Shown here in pieces: positions 1-11,590 of a DNA stretch of 64,000 nt. The stretch is taken from positions 186,001 through 250,000 of the forward strand of contig JAQJVL010000695.1 of the NCBI GenBank assembly GCA_035578905.1, in the 5' to 3' direction. The notes under the pieces were generated by a model. It did no database searches and was not told where the DNA came from. It saw only the letters and a program-made list of their open reading frames with translations. The position numbers and the translations under genes were made by a program. Origin of the DNA: Stictocephala bisonia (taxonomy: Eukaryota > Arthropoda > Insecta > Hemiptera > Membracidae). The number at the start of each line of letters is the position of its first letter. Within the stretch, counting starts at the first letter, position 1.

Positions 1-1156
1 TTTTCCTTCCACTACATTGACTCCTGTTATTCTTAGTTATTAGTGGTGTTGAAGTGGTTTTTGAAGCTTTCAAAGGTAGAGGATTTTGTTTGTTAGTGTA
101 CTCTGTGTTCATTTGATTTTTAAAAATTTGGATGAGAGTTTCCATTTGCTCTTGTTTGATTTTTATTTTGGTAATCTCTGAAAGAAGAAATGAACTGTGG
201 GCAGTATCAAGGTGAGGTGTCGGCACCTCAATGGTCTTTTGTTTGAACACAATTTCCTCTTCCTTGACTTCATCAACTGCAGAGGGTGATTTTTCCATTG
301 CTTCAATGTTTTGTTTAAGACGTTGTATTTCACATTCATATGCTTTTAGTGTTTGTTCTTTCTCCCTGTCGAGTTCCTCAAAGGTTTCCTCTAATTTTCT
401 GCGAAGTAGTTTCTCATTTTCAACCTGTTTTTCTAGATTATTTATAGTCTCTACTAGTAAGTTGTTTCTAGTTAACATCTGTACATTTTTATCTGTTAGT
501 TCATAAATTGTTTCCTCGTAGGAGGTTTTACTGTTATTCTTTATTTCAGTTATTTGAAGAGATAACCTAGTATTTTCAAGACTCAGGTTGTATAGGTCTT
601 TCTTTAGTTTACTGTTTTCAGCCAGGAGGGCATTGCCAACCTCAGCTGCAAGATTTAAGGAAGTTTCTAAGTCATTTTCATCTTTGCTATAATTTTGTAC
701 CTTGTCTTGGATGTCACCTATATTCAAGTCTTTAATACTTAGAACTATTGCATTATCTGACTGAGTCTGGTTGTGTGCACCATTTCTTTTGGTTTCATTC
801 ATCTCATTCTCCCGCAGTTTTACAGTGCAATGTTCTGTGTTAGGAGATAAGTCATCCTTCCCTCCTAGCCAGTTATTGTAGGATAGTTCTGCCTCCTTCA
901 ATGCCTGGTTAATTAATTTGTTTTTAAAATTGTCAGTTCTCAACTGACCAAATGTGTCCTTGTGCTCTACGTATGAATACAAGTCATTGTGCTTAACTTC
1001 ACCGGTTTTCTGGTCTCCAAAGTAAAGAACTTTGTATTTTTTTTGGCTATTTTTAATAATTATTTCATCTACAACAGCAGGCCATTGAGGATATCCCTTA
1101 ATTTTGACAAAAACATATTGTCCAACAGCAAACATTACTTTTTCCTGTTTACCCAT
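1..1156 (-). CDS. PWWP-domain and coiled-coil protein, probably LINE ORF1-like; 3' end beyond window
   Basis: The - strand is open from an ATG at 1156-1154 to the window edge, at least 385 codons with no stop. Residues about 10-60 look like a PWWP domain: a GQYVFVKIKGYPQWPAVV block (the PWWP motif as PQWP), then a YKVLYFGDQKTGEV block typical of the beta-barrel. PWWP domains bind methylated histone tails and DNA. From about residue 150 to 320 the sequence is rich in K, E, N and L with heptad-like spacing, so a coiled coil is likely. A single long exon with no introns, in a window full of LINEs, suggests a retroelement ORF1 or a retrocopy, not a spliced host gene. This is inference: the 3' part that could show an SGNH domain or an EN-RT frame is outside the window. 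The PWWP call is fairly sure; the LINE link is weaker. Confidence 0.7.
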   Translation of the reverse strand, partial: MGKQEKVMFAVGQYVFVKIKGYPQWPAVVDEIIIKNSQKKYKVLYFGDQKTGEVKHNDLYSYVEHKDTFGQLRTDNFKNKLINQALKEAELSYNNWLGGKDDLSPNTEHCTVKLRENEMNETKRNGAHNQTQSDNAIVLSIKDLNIGDIQDKVQNYSKDENDLETSLNLAAEVGNALLAENSKLKKDLYNLSLENTRLSLQITEIKNNSKTSYEETIYELTDKNVQMLTRNNLLVETINNLEKQVENEKLLRRKLEETFEELDREKEQTLKAYECEIQRLKQNIEAMEKSPSAVDEVKEEEIVFKQKTIEVPTPHLDTAHSSFLLSEITKIKIKQEQMETLIQIFKNQMNTEYTNKQNPLPLKASKTTSTPLITKNNRSQCSGRK

Positions 1157-2685
1157 TAAATTATAATTAATTAATTTTAATGAAAGACTGAGATGTTAAA
1201 AATGTTGTTTTTTGTTAAAGCTTTGACAGTCTGCTTAGGTCAAAAAATATAAATAAATTTCAGCTTTTTATACACTGGTTTGGCTGATTCCAGTGGTTAT
1301 GTGTTAATTTTCAGAACAATTATTTTGATGCAAGTCAAAGATTGTATAATTGTGATTGATTTAAGGGTAATCAAACCTTATCAGACTGAATGTAATGTAA
1401 TAAAACACAGTGTGTATTACTACCATGTATTGTTGGATGTGTTATTGCACTGCAGTCTGAATGACAGTTGTTGTGATGAGTCCACAAATGCTGACACTAG
1501 ATCTAGGTCAGGTCAGAGGCCTTGATTCATGTGGTGAAGCACCTGTGAGTGCCTTGGTTGTAATAAATATCAGTCAACTGCTGATGTGAAATGACGTTGA
1601 CAGCTAATTGTGAAGTGTTGGCTGTTATGTTGACGTCACTGGCATTTTATTTACTGTATATTACTGAATTGGAGTTTTGGATATAAATCTTGAATAAATT
1701 ATCTTGAGTGTCCACCATTAATGTATTTTAATTCTGTATTATTATTATTATGTAGAGTTGTCATTTATAAAACTTCATAGTTTATGTGTCCTCAATCACA
1801 GTTTCTAAGTGCTATTGAGTCAGTTTTGTTTTTAGTGCTTTTCAGTTTAAAATTGTGTAGTTCAAAATATTTTGTTGTTTGAGCGGACTTACAGTTTCTC
1901 CTTGAGGTATTGGTGAGTAGTTAGATGGTTTTTTGTTGGTATAACCACTAAAAACTTCACTTTATATGGGAGCACTTTCACTGTTATAGTTAAGTGTCGG
2001 CCATCTTGTCTGGTCATGTTGTCTGGTTGTTTACTGAGAAGCTAAGAGGCTTATGAAAACTCCAATAACACCATTGTTTCCCTCCTAAAGTTTATGTTTA
2101 GACATATGCATTTAAAATTTGTATTACAAGTTTCAATAATTGTTATTCTAGTTTGGAACAAGAAGTACCAACATTTTAGTTAGTTTTCACTATGCATCAA
2201 CTTTAAGTAAAAAAAAAAAAAAAAAAAAAAATAGAACACAATAGCAAATGTAGGCCGGTTGTAGTGACAGGATCCATTTGGAAAGAGACTAGAGAGTGGA
2301 ATCAAGTATTGGCCTATACTGGTTTCTACCAGAATACTTTACAAATTTGACAGGCTGATAAGTCCAACTTTTACTTTTATTGTTGAAGAATTCCTTAATC
2401 ATGTACTTATGTCTTTTTTTCTTTCTATTTCAATAAAACTCTATTTTCAATATTATTTGTATTATGTAATTTAATTATAATGCTGGACAGAATTTTTTTT
2501 TCTTAAATTTTATGAATGTTATGTTCTGCGCAATACTATGAAATATGTATTTCATAAGTATATCCCTCAAAATAGCATTAAACTAGAGGGATAAGTTAAG
2601 AATCTGTGCAGTAAAATGTAAAACACGTGTTACTTTACTTCTATAAATATAAACAAAAATCAATTTAAAAACACTTTAAATTGAT
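1157..2685. other. Non-coding stretch upstream of the PWWP frame
   Basis: No protein-coding signal was seen. It lies 5' of the - strand PWWP frame and may hold its leader or promoter. It contains a run of about 23 A at 2209-2231 and a short ATT repeat near 1738-1752. Confidence 0.4.
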
Positions 2686-2689
2686 TTAA

Positions 2690-3670
2690 CCCTACATACT
2701 CTTTTGGTATATAATTATTATATTATTCTTTTCAGAAAAACATGTAGAATCATAATATATAAGTAGTTCTGTTTTCGTTAAAAATTCAAAAATAATATCT
2801 TATTATCTAAAACAAGCCAGGTCTGGACAAAATTTATTTTGGATCCGAGGATTTTTAAATCAAAATTTTTTTGTTGGTGTTTCCGACCACGAGAAATTGA
2901 TTATGGCTGGTCTCAATCCTGGAAAAATTCTGATTTCTGCCTCAGAGGCTCCTAGACGTCCCATGTGAGAATTGTTTGTTCTTGTTTAGAAGATCATGTG
3001 TGTTTTGTTTACTTACTTGTCCATATGTGATGGAATTATTTAATATTTTATTATTTTTTGTTCACTATAACACTCGTTGCTGTTACGCCTGTTTTGCCTG
3101 TTACGCTATGTTGCAGTGTTTATTTAAAAAAATAATAAAACTATAATTTACAATAAAAAGACCATATTTCCTTGTTCAGTATAAAATAGAAAATTAGGAA
3201 TAAAATATTGCAACTAATTTACTAAGAAATTTGAAAATAAATTTACTTGGACAAAAAATTTCAAAAGTTTGCACCCCTTTTACAAATTACATTAACACTT
3301 TATCTAAACTTCCAAAATAGCCAAATTATAAAAAATTTCATATTCTTTTAGAATATATAAATACATAGCACCATATATACATATATAAAACCTAATAATT
3401 GCACCAGTAGAAAATGCCTTAGCAGCAATGTAGTATGAGCAACTACATTTTGTAAACAAAATTATAGAAGTATACAAAGAGAACAAAATAAATCATCTAA
3501 AGCGATAGATTAGGAACAGTAGAATGGAACGATATATTATATGCAATTTTTACACTACAAATAAGCCATTTCCTGTTTATTTATAACGATATCTAGTCAT
3601 CGGACACCGATGCATAACCTACCGGACCTGCACATTAATATTGGAAAAATGACGGGTGACCATTTGAGGG
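2690..3670 (+). repeat. TTAA-bounded interspersed repeat, copy 1
   Basis: The segment lies between TTAA at 2686-2689 (followed by CCCT) and TTAA at 3671-3674 (preceded by AGGG), the target and end bases typical of piggyBac-type elements. The part 3061-3650 is closely similar, in the same orientation, to 46221-46905, so it is an interspersed repeat. There is no transposase. Terminal similarity beyond CCCT is weak, so the left boundary is uncertain. Confidence 0.5.
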
Positions 3671-3812
3671 TTAATGTATTTATATCCTAATTGTATTCAT
3701 TTTCATAATTCATCGTTAAATTTTCTTTTTACTCTCGCTGAACCTTTTGCTGTACTGTATATCATGATAAGGCCTTAAGCCGATATTCCTCACAAGATGA
3801 CATGCCAAAATC

Positions 3813-3963
3813 CACAAATGGGATTGTAGCAGAGTGCCTTGGTGAGGCCGCAGCCGAATTTTCTCCTGCGAGGCTGTAGGGCGAGCTCCACAAAGAGGCT
3901 TGTTGTAGAGAGTCTTGGCGAAGCCGTAGGCCAAGCTCCCCCACGAGGCTGCAGGCTGAGTTC
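3813..3963. repeat. Two imperfect 75-76 bp tandem copies, GC-rich
   Basis: Copies at 3813-3888 and 3889-3963 both begin CACAAA and contain the pattern GTAG-CTTGG-GA(G/A)GCCG. Each has an inner sub-repeat around GAGGC-GTAGG. The overlapping short open frames here in several phases are produced by the repeat and are not genes. Confidence 0.6.
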
Positions 3964-4615
3964 CAGAAAGGGACTAAAGGTAAACGCAGATGACCTACGA
4001 AACAAAAGTTATTAATAACCTACAAGGGAGAGTAACAACAACCTGCGGGATATATGGATGCTACCTCTTCAGTTTGCAAAATTCAATTGAGCAAAGCTTG
4101 GTGTCTCGGTACTAAAGAAACAAACTTTTTTTTCAAATGTAATGTTTACATTCTATATAAATTTTAATAGATATAAAATTGAAATGTATAAATAAGGACA
4201 TGTTTGCCTCAAAGTATGCCCTTGAAATACAGTAAATTACTCAAGGTAATTTGAAACTTTCTTTCAACGGGATGGTGCCACAGACAGAACGTTAAAAAAA
4301 AAACGCTGGATCATTCTTGGATTAGCAGTTGTTTAGTAGGCCATCATAGCACTAATCTTACCTCTAGATTTCTTTTATTTTCGAATTTTAGTCAGAAATA
4401 AAGTGTAGAACTGAAACTTCAAAATTCTGGTGACTTAAAGATAAGGTTCTTGTCAGTTTTTTTGGAACAAAGTGTTGTGGAAATTGTAGGCAAATGTCTA
4501 TGCTCTCTACTCTTAATAATGACATGGTGTCTGTTCAATGGTTACCATCGATGTAGATACTACTAGAGAAATTAAGGCTTGTCAATTAGCTGAAAATTAG
4601 ACCTACACTACATAA
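3964..4615. other. Non-coding stretch
   Basis: No gene or recognisable repeat family was seen, only AT-rich sequence. Confidence 0.4.
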
Positions 4616-4617
4616 TT

Positions 4618-4815
4618 TGGATTCCAAATAAAGCTGTAGGTCTCTTAGTTGCCCTGGCTATTGGGCTATTGATAATGGCCCTTTCTGATGAACAGTCGAA
4701 CTCAGTAACCAGGCTACACAGGTCATCCACACTCATCCTACACTCAAGTAATCATTCATATTTGCCTTAAATACACACAAAGTTGTGTCGGTGTATCATA
4801 TCTGAGAATCTTCGT
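4618..4815 (-). repeat. 190-bp dispersed repeat, copy A
   Basis: This segment shares an ordered set of blocks (AGCTGTAGGTC, GTTGCCCTGGC, ATTGGGCTATT, CCCTTTCTGA-GAACAGTC) with copies at 12698-12862, 13232-13392 and 60392-60585, and its far end with 39572-39645. It has no coding capacity. It could be a SINE or a small DNA transposon. Confidence 0.6.
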
Positions 4816-5291
4816 TCTTTAGCACAGTGGAAACAATACTCAACTAAAGAAGTCATCTAATAATTAAATATTAATTAACTGATTTCTGAAAGAATATTGA
4901 TGGACTCTACACCATACAATGAATAATCTTATAGTAATTGAGTTATTTATGTTTTAAGGTGAGTCTTTCAAACTAATTGTTGTCTAAATTGTTAGTTAGT
5001 TTTTATCTTTACAACTTTTGAGACATTACAAAGTTGACCACCTGGGGCTGAATTTTTGTGGTCAAGCATATGAATTGAGTTTTTAAACTCATTTTCAAAG
5101 ATCAAATAGTGAAAACACAAGAAAATATTGTATTTTTTCATGTTACTCTATACTTTTTTAAATGTTGTTTGTATCATCATCATAGTTAAATAATATCGAC
5201 AGTCACTCAAGGAAGTTAGTCCATGTTTATTTTTATATTTTCTAAGATTTAAATAAATGAACATGTCTAACTCACTTTTGAACACTTTCAG

Positions 5292-5435
5292 ATTTTTGAA
5301 GAAGCCAAATTTGAATTGGAAGATACTCTTAGAAAAACAAGAGATCAGTTGATTGACGAAATAATGTCTTATTCAAAGACACTAGTTTTTCTGAACAATC
5401 TCGATGATTGTTCAAATATATTTGAACATGTTTTA
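5292..5435 (+). CDS. Dynein heavy chain exon (first seen): distal tail/linker start
   Basis: Forty-eight codons, phase 0 at both ends, with acceptor TTTCAG and donor GTAAGT. It starts with IFEEAKFELEDTL, a conserved stretch at the tail-linker border of axonemal heavy chains, where it begins the DHC_N2 region. It opens with an acceptor, not a start codon, so earlier exons exist; none was found between position 1 and here. Confidence 0.88.
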
Positions 5436-6418
5436 GTAAGTATTTTTTACTATGGTTTACTCTTGATTATATTATTACTTACAAGTAGATATTATGTTAT
5501 AGGGATATTTGTGCCAGTAATATGCTTAGTTAGTGAGCTCTGATACTGCAGCTGATTTAAACTGCATTACATTTACTTAGGACTACACTAGCCTCCTCTA
5601 TGGACCACAAAAACAGCTGATAATTTGAGGCACACAATTTATCATTAGATGAGAAATCTGTGTGCTTATAAAATCAATTGTTTTGCGCAAATATCTTGCT
5701 TAGTATTTCCATTTTATCTAACAACAAGAATTAGTTCAAAAATTAACTATAAATCAAATACATTAAATAAATGTGTTAAAAAATGAAAATGAATTTATTA
5801 ATATTGTTTCTCTACTTTTTTAAAATTTGCTTACATATTTTTATTTTACAACTGTATTTTTAATTATTTTTATTTTACTTTTTAATAATGCAGTAGTTAT
5901 ATAAACTACATTTAATACTAGGAAATACAACATTTTTCAGGTTTGTGGAACATTTTACCATACATTTTTTGGCCTGGAAGGCTAATTTCTTTTTCTGTGT
6001 GTTAATATTTGAATAATATCTTAAATGAAACAGTAATATCCCCCGTATCAGTTTTTATCTGTGTATATTTTTGTTTATAGATATTATATAAGGTTATTTA
6101 TAGTCAATATTCAATATAAGGTATTTTTCTGTCAAAGCAATCTTGATTAAACGTTTTCCTGAAAAGCGTAAAAATGGATTGGAATAGTAATAAAGAGTGA
6201 GTATTTTAATTCAATCCTGCCCTACTCAATACTCAACCTAATAACTAAAATTAAATGCAGTTCCCATTTATAGATGCCGCCAAGTCTGATATGACTCAAT
6301 GTAAAAAAAATAACGTAAGCCAGGACATGCTTCTTATTATTTCAATTTGTTTTCATGTATTTTCCTTTGTGGTGATAATTTTTATTTACTCATTAGATAA
6401 CAATTTCTCAATTTTCAG
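5436..6418 (+). other. Dynein intron 1
   Basis: AT-rich intron of 983 bp with normal GTAAGT and CAG ends. No other feature was seen. Confidence 0.6.
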
Positions 6419-6538
6419 TTCATGAGAAAAAATCTACGAATTATTGAAAAATTTGATTCGACTATTAAATGGATCAATAAGGAAGAAGAACTATTTAACT
6501 TTCAAGTTTCAACTTATCCTGTTTTGGAAGAAATAAAG
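6419..6538 (+). CDS. Dynein heavy chain exon 2 in window: linker
   Basis: Forty codons, phase 0/0, with donor GTAAGA. It encodes an acidic helix region with the pattern NKEEELFNF followed by TYPVLEEIK, matching the place in the linker where family members read E-E-x-x-F then YP. A LINE fragment begins about 100 bp after the donor. Confidence 0.88.
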
Positions 6539-6644
6539 GTAAGATTAGTCATTGACAATTACATATACATTTAAAATGTTAATATGTAAACTACTAAATG
6601 TCTAGTTATTAACTTCTACCGTATAAAGAATAGAGTTCTATTTA

Positions 6645-7483
6645 ACTATAGCTTAATAACAACCAATGATATCAAAAGAGTCCTCAGTGAGGGATCTTGT
6701 AGTCTGTCACCCGATACAAATGTATCACCCGTTGCACACATTAGCATTATCAGTGCAAAGGCCAATCGGATGTTAGGATTCATTTTTAGAATCTCTAAAA
6801 GAACTTTTGGGAATAAAACCATGGTACTGTGATACCAGGCCTTAGTTCACCCTCACCTGAAGTGTTGTACCCTAGTCTGGTCTCCTCATTGTGCATCTCA
6901 TATCCATGTTCTTCAAAGTATACAAAACAAGCTCTGCACACTCTACAGATCCCATAAAGGTGTGCCTTATCGAGAAGTCTCTGCACTGGCACTTGAGCAG
7001 GAGTTTATACTCTCTACACTTGCCTTCAGAAGAAGAGTGACTGATCTCGTAGTTTTCCTGTATAAACTTATTAATGGTATTATTTGATTCTCCAGAACTT
7101 CTCCAACAATATCCTTTTCAGTTCCTGGAAGGACTAGATCTAGAAATATATTTGCGATCAGCCACCACTCCAACAACTATAGTTATTTTGGTCCTATCAA
7201 CCGTCTTTATAGGTTTGGTAATGGCGTTCCTGAAGATGTCGACCTTTTCTCTGATAGTATCGTCAGCTGAAAAATAAACTGCACTAGAATCAATTTATTT
7301 TTAATTTTTTTAAAATTATTTATTTATTTAATGTTAAGTTGTCTGTTTATATTATATAAAATCTATTATTCCATTGTTATATTCTGTAGTATTATTCTAT
7401 GTTTTTATTAAATTTTATTGTCATATTATTGTAACTATTGTATATTGGTGGATGCTGTTGAAAGAATAAATAAATACATTTTT
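6645..7483 (+). mobile_element. 5'-truncated LINE fragment (RT C-terminal part and 3' tail)
   Basis: Translating through several frames gives the C-terminal part of a jockey/CR1-type reverse transcriptase: ISAKANRMLGFIFR, then a block ending HLKCCTLVWSPH, then LYKLING with a VPGRTRSRN block near 7120-7150. Stops and frameshifts break the frame near 6832 and 7085, so it is dead. An AT-rich 3' part with AATAAATAAATA closes it near 7483. It sits in dynein intron 2. Confidence 0.7.
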
Positions 7484-8514
7484 GAAGATGTCTATTTTAA
7501 ACTGATTTAAAATGTTAACTGCATCATTTTTATCATATTTTAAACATATAAAATCAATTTAACACATTCATTTAAAGTTAAGGCTAAGCTTTTAGACTCT
7601 AGAATTTAAGCCTGAGTTAAAAAATGCCTGTGTAATTAACAGTCATGTCCTTTTCAAATAAGTTTCCGACTAGTCATTATTACAATTAATAGATGTCATT
7701 GAACCATAAACTATATTACTCATTATACAGTCAGCTGTCATCCCTAATACTAAAGAAGTATCATACAGTTGTGAAAAAATTGATAGGAAAAAGAGCTCTG
7801 CCAACAGGAATGTGGTAGGTTCCGAAGTAGACCAAGCATCTTCTATGTTAAATAAAGCATAGCTTCCAGATCCATTCAGGAATAAAATATATCAAATGCT
7901 TTAATAGAATATATATTCACGTGTCACCAATAAGACGTTGGTCAGCTCATGCAGACCATAAGTTTCATGTAGAAGAGTCATGGGCTGCTATGAAAAACTG
8001 TACGTTTCGTATTAGAGATGTTAGGCTATTTCTAAAATTCCTTGTATCATATACTTTGTTAGTGATAATTTGAAAAATATGTAAACATTAATGAATTAGT
8101 AGGTTGTCAGAATGTCAGAATAGATCTTGATGTTAGATATGATATTCGAATCAGATGGTTTCTCAAATGCAGATTATTGAATATTTAAAAATATCATTAT
8201 TTTCAGTATTGGGTTCAATAGCAGTTAACTGTAAACACACTATTTTGATATTACATTAACTGGAAAAAAGTTATTTTCTTCATTTGGTACTTGACGTAGT
8301 TGTGAAACTTTTAAATATGTTTTATTGGAAAAGAGAACCAAAGCCATTACTTTATTAATTGCCAATAAGGACATTTTCAACCTTCAAGCAATGTAAGAAT
8401 ATATAAACACAACGATTGAATTTGATCTAAATGCTGTAAACATATGCATACTTAAAATTAATTTATGCCATGTTTTATAAATATGATATACCAGGCATAT
8501 TTTAAAGTTAGTAG
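7484..8514. other. Intron sequence without recognisable features
   Basis: AT-rich dynein intron 2 sequence. No gene or known repeat was recognised. Confidence 0.4.
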
Positions 8515-8665
8515 CCTACCGTTTTAGAGTTCCACTGTTGTAGTGCTGTGGTCAGTGTTCGGCGCATGCACGCTGTGTACTGCTATCTATTGGCAAGCCA
8601 CAGCTGTCATTACAGATTCATTTGACAGTGTTTGAGGCTGTTTAAGGCTGTTTGGTCAATAAAAC
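8515..8665 (+). mobile_element. Mariner-like 5' end fragment
   Basis: About 150 bp that aligns, in reverse orientation, with the outer end of the mariner remnant at 10745-10915; shared blocks include GGCGCATG, TTGGCAAGC and TTGACAGTGTTT. It has no coding sequence and is probably a solo end of the same family. Confidence 0.55.
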
Positions 8666-9383
8666 TTTAGATTTTTTTCGATTTCAATTACTTTATATCA
8701 GCTATTATACAGCCCCCAAGTCTTTCATTAAACTTATATTTATAGCTATAAAGTAATATAAAGTTAAAAATTGATTATATTAACACTAGAAAATGACAAT
8801 AAAGTCGAAACATGTTGTGTAATGAGTTTTAATAAAAAATATAAGGGTACTCAGTTTTTTAATTTTATTACATCCTAAAATTATAGCTATAAATATATCA
8901 CCTCAAAGATGCGAATTTGGGCTTTTTTTTGGTACATTCATTATTAAGAAACTATTTTCCTAATTATTCCCATATTTTAAAAACAGACCCTCACAGGACT
9001 GGTTTTGCTCATCAGTTATTTTAAATTACGTGATTTTACTGCAAATTAGGAAATTTCATTTTAAATGATTAGTGTTATTTGTTTGTTTTTATTTTATTAC
9101 GACGAGAAATAAAATATCTTGTTTAGCATCTAATGTTTTTTAATATAACGTAATTAATTACAATCCCGCATATTATATTACAATCCAATCGCTACGCACA
9201 TGTACAGCGAGATACAGCACCTGCACCTACAGGATCACGCTTCAATGACATCCTGCAATTATATATATGGGATGGGGGGAGGAGTCGAGTGTCTGTGTGT
9301 GAGTAACTCGCAGTCAGATGTACAGCCAGCGCTGCGAGCGGAATTCAGCTGTCCCTAATGCTGGCTGAATCCTCTGGCTTTGA

Positions 9384-9500
9384 AATGCCTCTTCCATTGA
9401 AAATGTTGGCGACTGTGAAGTACACGCTGTGATACGTTTTCTTAAGGCTAAAGACATGAAAGCAGCTGACATTCACCGTGAGATCAGTCTCAATGGAAAT
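9384..9500 (+). pseudogene. Mariner transposase N-terminal remnant
   Basis: One frame reads CEVHAVIRFLKAKDMKAADIH, the first helix-turn-helix of SETMAR-type mariner transposases that binds the inverted repeat. The start near 9384 and this segment are in different frames and the coding signal stops by about 9500, so it is a fragment. The same start region is seen in the - strand copy at 10225-10915. Confidence 0.65.
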
Positions 9501-9530
9501 TTGGTTTAAAAAATCATCACCAATTTGATT

Positions 9531-9586
9531 GTAATGCTCTAGTAATGTGAGATAATTGGAATGCTCTAGTAATGTGAGATAATTGG
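9531..9586. repeat. Direct 28-bp duplication
   Basis: Two adjacent copies of a unit containing AATGCTCTAGTAATGTGAGA. It looks like a recent tandem duplication just after the mariner remnant. Confidence 0.7.
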
Positions 9587-10224
9587 TATACGTGTTCAGT
9601 GACGAAATAGAACATAATTGTGCTCCCCCCCCCCCAGCTGGTATGTAATAAATGATTACTTACCTTCTAAATAGTCTCAGTGCAGTCAAAGTGTTGTCAG
9701 AAGGTGTTCAGGCTAATTGCGTGACATTGTTTCCGGTATGTTGATCAATGTAGTCCGCCTGGGGTGGTGCCGGTAAGAGTGACTCAGCTGGCAGTTGTTG
9801 ACACTCCAGTAGTCAATTTAGTAGAGTTCCACTATTGATAATTACTCAAAAAACTGAACTTACCTTTTTATAACAAAAAATAAACTTCTTCTGTGGAAAA
9901 ATAATTTTTGGCCATGATAATAATATGTTCATTCCAATGTTATTGAATGACATAAAAAATTTATACAGTTAGTTAGTCCTAAATAATATATAGTAATACA
10001 AAAAATGGGTAATATACTAAAAATAAAGAAGAAAACTACATAAGTCTTACTCTCTCCTCTAACTCACTACGAAACACTATCACATAGTACAGGCACCCCT
10101 TACACAAATATAGCGGTATCCGAAAACGAAATACACCAAAACGTACACCAAGACTGGCACAAAATGTGATGAGCAACGCAACGTTCCCAGGCAATGACTA
10201 TCCTCACACTGAATCAATACATTT
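9587..10224. other. Intron sequence between mariner remnants
   Basis: No gene was seen. A run of C lies near 9627. The short motif TTGATCAATGTAG occurs near 9738 and again near 10270. Confidence 0.35.
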
Positions 10225-10915
10225 CAAGGACGGGAGGTGCATTGTTCCATGTGCCGCCATAGCAGTGCCACATTGATCAATGTAGCCACACGGGACGTGT
10301 TAAACATGTGTTTTTATAATTCTCTGCCAGCATTTTCGGAACCCAGTGTGAGCATAACTTTCAGTACTTCCTATTTTCTGTCAGATTTTCATAAGTCGTA
10401 CCTCATAACACTTGAGGAAACTCACTAATAATGATGAAATTGTAAAGCATCTGTTCTCTTTGACTTGTCATCAACTTTTTGCTCTAATTCATCAATAATA
10501 GTGTTCACCGTTGGAATAAATAAATAAATAATGAGTGAAGGCTGTCCACTTTGTTCCTCATCATGCACATTTGTATAGCCATCTTTAAAAGCTCTCACCC
10601 ATTTCCATACCTTTCTATCTTTCATTGTGTTTTGTCCATAAATGTTAAAGATGTCAGGGTGAATGTCAAGTCAATTAATAGTCAGCTATCTTCAGGCTTT
10701 AAGCGTTAAGAAGTGTGAAATTCACAGTCGGCAGTATTTTCAATTGGAGTAAGCATTTTTAACACTTATAAACAACCTTAAACACTGTCAAGTGGATCAA
10801 TTATAGCGGCTGTAGCTTGCCAACAGATTACGGTGTACAACGTACATGCGCCAAATGACTACTGCAGTGCTACAACGTCGGAATTCCAAAACGGTACTTA
10901 CTTTTAAAACACAAC
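10225..10915 (-). pseudogene. Mariner-like element, N-terminal half of transposase, decayed
   Basis: On the - strand, after a 5' region matching 8515-8665, the frame resembles SETMAR-type mariner transposase. The block VWKWVRAFKDGYTNVHDEE at 10625-10530 is the linker between the two helix-turn-helix units. Downstream (lower coordinates) a frameshifted block reads HWVPKMLAENYK, matching the WVPKML motif. The catalytic DD34D half is absent. Several stops and shifts make it inactive. It lies in dynein intron 2. Confidence 0.7.
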
Positions 10916-11342
10916 TCATATTACCTGAATGCTTAAATTGGTTGAATGTATGCAGTAGACCTTTCTTATGATTTTTATAACATAATTTATTTTCTTAATT
11001 TTTATAGTCATACAGTATTTTTGCAAAATTATTTATAATTAAATGTTGTTACTTTATTTGGTGTATTTTATTTTTGTTTTGCAATACTAGTAATATTGAG
11101 CAAAAATATCCATCCGAAAATGTATAATTTTATCATTTGAATGTCAGTTAAAAGTACTGTATTAAAATCCGTTGTTCAACACTTTTAAATAACAGAGCCA
11201 TTTTGTTTCATGATTTTATTGAAATTTGTTCATCAGGCCCTATTAAGTGTAAGAAATGTAAAAATTAAAAATACAGCTTTTATTTTTATATAGATAAAGA
11301 AATAATTTAAACTTATATTAAGCCTCTGAACTTTTATTTCAG

Positions 11343-11476
11343 GCAATGCTCATCCCATTTGCAAAATTAATATTTACAAGCTACAAGTGGCACATCAAGA
11401 GCAAACTATTTATGGATGGTTCTTTTGACAAACTAAAACCAGAAGAAGTTGAAACATATGTTGACGACAAATACAA
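11343..11476 (+). CDS. Dynein heavy chain exon 3 in window: linker
   Basis: 134 nt, phase 0 in and 2 out, with acceptor TTTCAG and donor GTGAGT. It encodes AMLIPFAKLIFTSYKWHIKS and then a stretch with FDKLKPEEVE, a normal linker helix segment. It follows the exon at 6419 directly in protein order. Confidence 0.87.
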
Positions 11477-11510
11477 GTGAGTATTAATAACTATTAATCT
11501 ATTATAAATT

Positions 11511-11590
11511 GTCAATTTAATATTTTATAACATTTATCCAATATCTATGGGTCAATTTAATATTTTATAATATTTATCCAATATCTATGG
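11511..11590. repeat. Two 40-bp tandem copies
   Basis: Copies at 11511-11550 and 11551-11590 differ at one base (ATAACATT against ATAATATT). They lie just after the donor of the preceding dynein exon. Confidence 0.85.

Noticed and set aside
3716..4005. Three overlapping - strand frames
   Set aside because: They lie on the GC-rich tandem copies and show no protein family pattern.
9250..9350. A GC-richer stretch that might be a promoter
   Set aside because: It sits directly before the mariner N-terminus and is more simply its untranslated leader; no core promoter pattern could be defended.
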